DNA of 64,000 bases, from assembly GCA_014218235.1 (NCBI GenBank), contig CM024763.1, positions 79,904,244-79,968,243 on the forward strand, in the 5' to 3' direction. Positions 57,895 to 64,000 of this stretch are shown here, one piece after another. The translations under genes and the position numbers were made by a program. The notes under the pieces were generated by a model. That model saw only the letters and a list, made by a program, of their open reading frames with translations, made no database searches and was not told where the DNA came from. Numbering within the stretch: the stretch's first letter is position 1; every line of letters starts with the position of its first letter. The stretch comes from Colocasia esculenta. Its lineage: Eukaryota; Streptophyta; Magnoliopsida; Alismatales; Araceae.

Positions 57895-58520
57895 TGTTCT
57901 TTTTTGGCACCGCGCCCTCCTTCATCAAATCCCTCCGGCCCCGCCAGAGTCTCCAAAGTCTTTCCGCAATTCTCTCCTTGCCATTTTCAATTAGGTCATC
58001 CGACCTTTCTCTCATTGTTTTTGGGGCTTCAGTCCCTATGTATCTTTCTAATTTCCGAATAAAACTATACATTCTTCATAGTATCTATGTCTCGCACCAG
58101 CACAGGGCATTCGTCCTCCTGTTATCCTCCGAACTCTTATTTTGAAAAAAAAATAGAAAGGGGGGGGGGGGGGGGGGTTACTGGTGCTATAGGACGATGC
58201 GCTGCAAAAACTAAATCTTCGCCACCAAAGCGTTGGAAATCCTGCACAGCTTGCCTGTCTTTGTCAGCTTTTCGTCCGCACCGCACCCTCCTTCTTCTTC
58301 AAATTCCTCTGGTCCCGCCGGAGTCTCCAAAGTCTTTCCGCAATTCTCTCCTCTCCATTTTCAATCAGGTCATCCGACCTTTCTCCCACTATTTTCGGGG
58401 CTTCAGTCCCCATGTATTTCTTTAAATTTCCAAATAAATTTATACATTCTTCAAAGCCCTGAGTCTCGCCCCAATGTAGGGCATTCGTCCTTCCTTTACC
58501 TTTCGAACCCTATTTTACTA
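57895..58520 (+). repeat. Direct duplication of about 250 bp
   Basis: 57895-58150 and 58265-58520 share GTCTCCAAAGTCTTTCCGCAATTCTC and on through GGGCATTCGTCC. A G-run of about 17 (58158) sits between them. It lies in the pol-less part of E0, of which no other function is visible. Confidence 0.75.
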
Positions 58521-58559
58521 TTAGTGTCCAAAAAATCCAAAACAAAGAATGGATATTAA

Positions 58560-59730
58560 ACATTGTCATGCTATCGCAGCATTTCTGTTATGAATTCCGC
58601 GCTAGGAGTTCAAAATTCCCTCCCGGGTCATTAAGGTTCGCCCTTAGCATGGGCACCTTCACACACACTACACGACGCCCTAGGCCAGTTGCCCCGGTAG
58701 ACACCGTCACCGTCACAGCCCTGCCTGAAAGGTATAGACGTCTATTTCTCCCCTCATTCGGCCAAAATATGGGTAATAGAGGTAGTATGGGCAAAGCAAC
58801 CAACCCAAAGCACTTCGTCATAAGAGAATGTCTCAAAATGGGCAAATCAAATGACAAATAAAAATCAAAATCAAAATGCATGTGAAGAGTGGCAAAGTCG
58901 TCGCAGGGATCCAAATGGACCTGGCTGTGAGCATGCAAAAATCAAAATCAATCGAAGGTAATAGGGCATGGCAAAGAGTGGCAAAGTCCCCGTGGAGATC
59001 CAAATGGACCCGGTCATACGCATGTCCATACAAACAAAATGGTCCTCAAATTAATTCCCAAAGTCCCAATAATCAAAATGAGACTGAATCTTCTGATGGT
59101 TGTGCCAAGGAAGAAGTCTAACCCAACTCTTCAATACCCATACAAGCTTATCTCCAAACTTTCTTCCCTTCTCCCTGCCAGACTAGTCGCCTTTTCAGGC
59201 ATGGCTTTGGTAGTGACACTGTTAACCTCATGCAACCAGTCGTAGGGCGCCACCTTAAATGCACGCCTTACTCTAGGCATTCTTTAATGACACGGGAGGT
59301 AACGAGGACCCCTCGCCAGTCAATTTTCATAACCCTAATGCTGCCATGGCATGACAATATTTCCAAAATCACAAAAAGATGAAATTTTCAAAACTCCATA
59401 AAAATTCAAATATTTCGAAAAAAAAAAACACAAAAAATTCAAATCTTCCAAAAAATCAACAAAAATTCAATTTTTTTCAAAATCAACAAAAATTCAATTA
59501 TTTTTAAAACCCCACAACAAAATTCAAATACTTTCAAAAACCACAAAATCCAAATATTTCAAAATCTTTATAAAAATTCAAATACTTTCAAAATCCCAAA
59601 AAAAATTGAATATCTCTAAAATCTAAAAAAAATCATGCTGGTATTTCATAAAGCAAGCACATTCTCTCTGCGTCAGATTGATGCAATTCTTCCCCTTCAT
59701 GGGTTCCTCCCATCCTGAACTCCAATCTCT
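58560..59730 (+). other. E0 3' region shared with E3, ending in A-rich tract
   Basis: 58650-59040 resembles E3 19020-19400. An A-rich tract of ATTCAAATA/TTTCAAAA words spans about 59360-59640. No gene. Confidence 0.6.
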
Positions 59731-60042
59731 TTGGCCAAAAGATCACTTATCTCATGGTTTAAACAACAATTGAGTGAGCTATATCTGTTGTTGACTACTT
59801 TATCCATGCTCCCTGCTATGAATGTGTTATTCCATGATGTTTGTTATCTCTTGGCTAATGAGTTTGAGCGCAAGATTCGAGTTGCCTCATCCGGCGATGC
59901 ATCAGGCTACAATGTGCCGCCCCTACCATCAGATTATCTATATGTTATACCTTTAGAGCACATCAAGGACATTGTGGCTATGAGGAATTTGGGATTTGAG
60001 GTCCCCTTCAACAAAAACAATGATTATCCTGAGGATCCTTAG
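59731..60042 (+). CDS. Small unrecognised ORF shared with E3
   Basis: 104 codons, starting MAKRSLISWFKQQLSEL, with a helical N-terminus and the C-terminal LGFEVPFNKNNDYPEDP. E3 has a related but shorter remnant at 34640-34729. The function is unknown. Conservation of the LGFE-PF-KN-D pattern between two elements suggests it was once translated. Confidence 0.4.
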   Translation: MAKRSLISWFKQQLSELYLLLTTLSMLPAMNVLFHDVCYLLANEFERKIRVASSGDASGYNVPPLPSDYLYVIPLEHIKDIVAMRNLGFEVPFNKNNDYPEDP

Positions 60043-60823
60043 CCACACGGATAGGCCGTCACGCTTGGCACATGAGGACAACAGACCAATGCATAAAAAT
60101 CCTGTCCTGACTCACCGCCATCGTAAAAATAAATCCTTGATTTTTTTCTACTCCTCCTTATCCTTATTTTTCCTTTAGCCCAGCATGCATGCATATTGAA
60201 ATCACAGTGGGAAACACTCTTCTAATGCACTTTGAGAGCCATTCGTGCTCCAACTCCAATGCAATTTGAAATATTCCATTCCGGGTCGAATACCCAACTC
60301 CCTTTGTTGTTACCTCCGGGCTGATTTCCTTAAGAACATTTGTTTGAATTTATCCCCCTTCATTTCGTCTTTGCTCCCAGAGATCCACCTGAGGCAGTGG
60401 CAGAACGCCCTTGATGGTGCAACCTCACGGATTGTGTCCTTAGGTACTTCCCCTACGCTGGAAGTTGATCTCCCCATGCGCCCCACGTGGCAGATTTCCT
60501 TCATGTACCACGTATACATCTCCAGTTGTGCCCTTCGTGTACCCTTTCCTCCTTTCCTCCAATCCAAACATTTTCTCCTTGTGGTCTTCTTCTTGGTGGT
60601 GACTTCCTTGGGTGTCGGTGAAAAACTCTCATTAGGTGGTGTTCACCCCAGTGTCACATGTGCTATTTTTCACCTTGGCGTCCACTTTTCAGTCCGCTCC
60701 ACTGCACTCCACTCCGCTACGCTTCATTTATCTCATTCCATTTCATTCCATTCACTCCATTACATTCCACTTCGTATCCCTTCGCTTCGCTCCCTGGCAA
60801 AGTAGACGCCAAGGCATGGCAGC
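60043..60823 (+). other. E0 region before the 3' LTR
   Basis: It contains relict 27-bp minisatellite units (60478-60560), then a degenerate run of CATTCCA/CACTCCA words (60700-60780), and the PPT-like CCAAGGCATGGCAGC. The 186-codon ORF at 60245-60805 is hydrophobic and includes the word repeats; I do not treat it as a gene. Confidence 0.5.
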
Positions 60824-62490
60824 TGTAGACACGTGATTTTGACTCCACCGCGGGAATTTCATATTGCACCATAATGCCATAATGGCCCCCTATTTCCTTG
60901 CAAGAGTGTTTTCCAAATATTTATGGATCTCACCTATTCTTCCCCGGTGCTTCCCCTCCATTTCCAAGCCTCGCCGTCTGACATAGGCATTCATTTCAAG
61001 TCGCGCGGGTCTGATGGGCGCGTTTTCAAGTCACGACGGTGTCTGGGGACACATTCTAAAACACGTCCGACATGGTGGATGTGATTCCATTGATTCCCTT
61101 GTCGCGCCAGGCATGTTGACGCGACTAGGCCAAAAGGTCCTTATCACAACGGCCTTCTACGACGCGACAAGGATTTGCTTGTTTTATTTACAAAATATGC
61201 CCAAATTTCCAGTTTATGAACGTGTCCGCCATGGGTGATGCGATTATGATTATGCTTTTGCAGGTTTTTTAAATAAAATATGGAAATACTTTACCGCGTC
61301 GTGCCATGCCGACGCATTTCAAATCAAAGATGTGTCAGACCGTGCCGACGTGATTAGGCCCTAGTCCCAAAAGTCGTCGCTCTTGAGCACCCGTACCTCG
61401 AGTCCCGAGGAATCTCTGAATTGCATCTGCCTGAGCCGCCGCGATTAGGTCCTAGGCTTGAACCCTAGACCCCTGAAATTCGTCGCATTTATGAGCCCAC
61501 GTGCCAAAATGAATTTGCGGCGGGGTAGGTCGATGCGTTTCAGGAACGCGGCGCGCCGTCCGATGTGATTCTGAAGATGGCCGCAGGCTAATCTTCATGC
61601 TATTGTCAAATCAAGGCTTGTAAATCGCGGCGCGCCGTGTGGACGCGTTCACTCTTATAGTCGCGGTGGCTGTACCCGACGCGATTCAAAGCTTTCATGC
61701 CTATAAATATAGACCAGAGGGTCAGTTCTTCACGGGGCCCTCAGACACGTCGAAGTCCTGCCGGATTCTCGCCTCGACTCCCGATCCAAGGTGGAGCATC
61801 TACCATTCCCACGGCGACCTACGACCTCCTTCATCAGCGTTCGGAGCCGGTGTCGTCCTCCATGCACTTTGGAGCGAAGCGGGAGCATCTTCCTCCGTCC
61901 ATTCCGGCAGCGCCGCCGCGCCACGTCACCCACCATTGTGGAAGCACCCCCCTCCCCTTTCTCTTTCTCTTTGTTTATCCACCTCCTCCGGGCCCCATGT
62001 GCTCCTTTATACTCTTTTTTATACACACACATGCATGCATACACACACACACCTATCTTTAGGGGTTTAAAATCCCCCACCCAAGGTGTGTTCTTCCCTA
62101 TGTCATTCTTTTCATTCTTTAATTGAGGACTTGTATACTACACGCGGTTACTCCCCTTTCCTTTTCATGTCTATTTTGTCAGGGTAATCATACAGAAAAT
62201 GCCCTCTACCACGGCCGGCCATGCTCGTAGGAAGAGGATCCACGTCCCCCGCGCAATCTCCCTCCGTTCCAAAGGTACTTTTCGCGATCACTACTTCTTC
62301 CACCCGCACCCATTTTGCACGTGCATTCTCCATTCGGTCCCCTCGCGTACTTGGCGATCACGTTCTTTTCTTTTCCCCTGTTTATCATCCCTCTTTGTGG
62401 GCTATTTCTTTCTCTCTTCTTCAGACTTCCGAAGGAACCTCGGAGGAGTGAAAAGCGGCGTCCACAAAGTGGTCACCTGTCCACAGGCCC
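60824..62490 (+). repeat. E0 3' LTR, end obscured
   Basis: It starts TGTAGACACG after a PPT-like run, like E3. A TATA box TATAAATA lies at 61702-61709. The 700 bp upstream hold many GACGCGAT/GTCGCGCC-type octamers. No intact 3' end was found; similarity to the E3 LTR continues to about 62480. Confidence 0.65.
61000..61690. promoter_or_regulatory. GTCGCGAC-like clusters in the E0 LTR
   Basis: Clear members start at 61000, 61018, 61030 and 61048 (18, 12, 18 bp) and at 61101 and 61118; many more GACGCGAT, GCCGCGAT or GTCGTCGC-type sites follow up to 61685. They lie directly upstream of the TATA box, as in E3. Confidence 0.5.
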
Positions 62491-62499
62491 CAAGGCATG

Positions 62500-63679
62500 T
62501 GTCGCCAGATAGACCAATATAGAACAATCAAGCCTCAGGAGCACTTAAAAGTAGTAATTATCAACAACTGGAGTGCGCCTAACGGAAAATATGTTGCCTG
62601 TCGATAGCACCAAAATCGCCTATCGACAGATCCAGTTTTCCAGCAACAACATGGTTTTGGAAACCAGATGTCAACAATCTTGTCGACAGCTATGAAGCAC
62701 CTATCGACAGACGCAGGGATAAGTCAGAAACGTGATAAGAATATGATCTATATTGGGATGTTCCCTTTAAGCACGACTCTCCATACTTGACACCACTATA
62801 TATAGATTATATAGAGGAATTTTCGAAGCAAGGAGCCTTCATATCAAAACCCTAGCAAAGGCCAAGAAGAAAGGTCTTTCTCTGCTACTCCGCTTCAACT
62901 CTCCAGATTGTTCAAGGAAGATCCATCTCGTGAGAGGAGTTGAAGCTGGTCTGTCCACAAATCAAGCTTCGTCTACGACATCTGTTCATCATCAACTTCA
63001 TGCCTGAAGTTCTTCTTGACGACCACATCGAAGTGTTCTCTATAGCATTTGATTCTTCACTCAGAACTCTTCCTTCTTTCTACTTTTCACTACTCTATGT
63101 GTGGGCATGGTTTGAGCATCCCTTGTGCTTGATCCCGTGGTGGTGGTTGTTCAGAGTGTGTGTTTGCCTCAGACAATATACATGTGTGTGATTCTAGGGT
63201 TGAACTCACTTATAAGCAGTTTTCTGTGTGTGTGGGTGTGTTTATTAGATCAAGGCTAGAGGATCTGATCTATTGTGGACTTGATCTAGCATGTGTGTGT
63301 GTCTGAGCCTGAGTGCTCGTGTGTGTGTTATACTCAGTTCTTGAGTAGTGTGTGCCTCATAGTGTGAGGGGTAGATGTAGGAGTCACGTGCTGTGATTTT
63401 TGAACCACCTAAAAATCTCTGTGCAATGGTTTGATATTGTTCTCATCGTTAGATGCATGCATAGGGGTTCGATTAAACTCTTAACATTCGCACACTAGTT
63501 CACATAATCTGATTGTTCAATTGTCTCACACACTTTGTGCACTGAATCACATCAGATCAGTGTGGTTTTTTGATTGAGTAGATCTATTATTCGAAGTAAT
63601 TTTTAAATTGCTTAAGTTTCTGCTGAAATCTATTCAACCCCCCTTCTAGCTTTCCATTACCGAATATCCGATCCTATCA
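62500..63679 (+). repeat. Diverged SIRE-like LTR, 5' end lost
   Basis: Organised like the E1 LTR: TGTCGACA-type pairs (62599/62621, 22 bp; 62681/62702, 21 bp), TATA box TATATATA (62797-62804), and CAACCCCCCTTCTAG then CCTATCA at the 3' end. The start was not found and no matching LTR is in the window, so it is a solo or truncated LTR. Next to it at 63680 begins Tekay-like gag. Confidence 0.75.
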
Positions 63680-64000
63680 CTGAGCAGGACAAGGTCAGCT
63701 TGGCCACCTATAGCTACAAATATTTATTAGTTAAATATGCTTGTATTTATGTTTAGTTAGATTTTCTAGATTGGTCCTTATGGGTGGTTTGATGCAGAGA
63801 GAGCCGATTGTGGTGGGCTTCTTCACTACGTACTCGGTTTGAGGACGGTTCTTTAGAGGTATCTGGGATGAGTTCGTGAGGCTCTTTCGGGCCAAGTTTT
63901 GTTCCCGAGCATATTCAAGACAAGATGGAGTAGGAGTTCCTCACTCTTACTCAGGGCTCCATGACGATACTTCAGTATGAGGCCAGGTTTATAGAATTAT
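63680..64000 (+). pseudogene. Tekay-like gypsy gag fragment
   Basis: EQDKVSLATYS at about 63684 starts a gag core. Unrelated sequence of about 95 bp follows, then WWASS, and EFLTLTQGSM and LQYEARF in a broken frame near 63925-63990. It runs off the window edge. It could belong to the same lineage as the pol piece at 1820-4195, but not in a simple order. Confidence 0.65.

Larger units (their letters stand above)
4200..62490 (+). mobile_element. E0: Tat-like Ty3/gypsy remnant, split by E1
   Basis: The outermost recognisable host element survives as a left piece (4200-4569) and a right piece (55679 to about 62490). It holds a Tat-type gag, a long pol-less middle, a 3' non-coding region like that of E3, and a 3' LTR from 60824. 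No 5' LTR or PBS is visible and no RT, RNase H or integrase was found, so it is 5'-truncated and lacks pol. Its post-gag region at 58560-59640 aligns by eye with the post-pol region of E3 at 19020-19880 (shared phrases around CACGACG-CCTA-GGCC and GGTC-TACGCATG, then an A-rich tract). Lineage is by similarity to E3. Confidence 0.6.

Noticed and set aside
57519..58145. 208-codon ORF with Cys/Pro/His repeats
   Set aside because: Open only because of the 27-bp minisatellite and the following duplication; no independent support.
60245..60805. 186-codon ORF before the E0 LTR
   Set aside because: Composition is dominated by CATTCCA-like words and minisatellite remnants; no counterpart in E3.
61639..62126. 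Overlapping ORFs at 61639-62126
   Set aside because: They lie in the LTR, overlap in three frames and encode low-complexity His/Thr/Pro sequence from CACACA repeats.

Overview
The window is a block of nested LTR retrotransposons of the kind that fills heterochromatin in a large-genome flowering plant. The evidence is paired LTRs, initiator-methionine-type primer-binding sites (TGGTATCAGAG), plant-specific retrotransposon lineages (SIRE-like copia, Tat-like gypsy with two RNase H domains, Tekay-like gypsy) and spliceosomal introns. I see no ordinary host gene, rRNA or tRNA gene. The species cannot be named from the sequence.

Layout, from outside in. 1-4195: a degraded Tekay-like gypsy pol fragment behind an inverted LTR-like piece. 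E0 (4200-4569 plus 55679-~62490): a Tat-like gypsy remnant with gag and a 3' LTR but no pol. E1 (4570-55678, +): a SIRE-like copia element inserted in the E0 gag, flanked by CGCCA/TGCCA. E2 (5892-46034, -): a second SIRE-like copia inserted in the primer-binding site of E1. E3 (8123-36878, +): a Tat-like gypsy element inserted in the env-position ORF of E2. E4 (20431-29472, +): a pol-less element with 3.85-kb LTRs inserted in an antisense gene of E3, with a perfect CCTAC target duplication. Right of E0 are a diverged SIRE-like LTR (to 63679) and a Tekay-like gag fragment (63680-64000). All ORFs carry stops, frameshifts or deletions. The longest intact stretch is the 928-codon pol of E3.

Two things stand out. 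First, E3 carries two antisense genes with introns between pol and its 3' LTR. One is a plant mobile domain (PMD) gene of seven recognisable exons. The other resembles the DUF7745 family and has a clear TATA box.

Second, every element carries short CG-centred palindromes at fixed spacing. The two copia families have TGTCGACA in pairs whose starts are 21 or 22 bp apart. E3 has GTCGCGAC-like octamers at alternating 18 and 11-12 bp, and E0 and E4 have looser versions. The clusters lie upstream of the LTR TATA boxes and again about 180-320 bp upstream of the accessory ORFs (env-position ORFs of E1 and E2, DUF7745-like and PMD genes of E3). This looks like a shared promoter architecture that linked the LTR and accessory-gene promoters, and it is my main candidate for an undescribed system. 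All coordinates and spacings were counted by eye.
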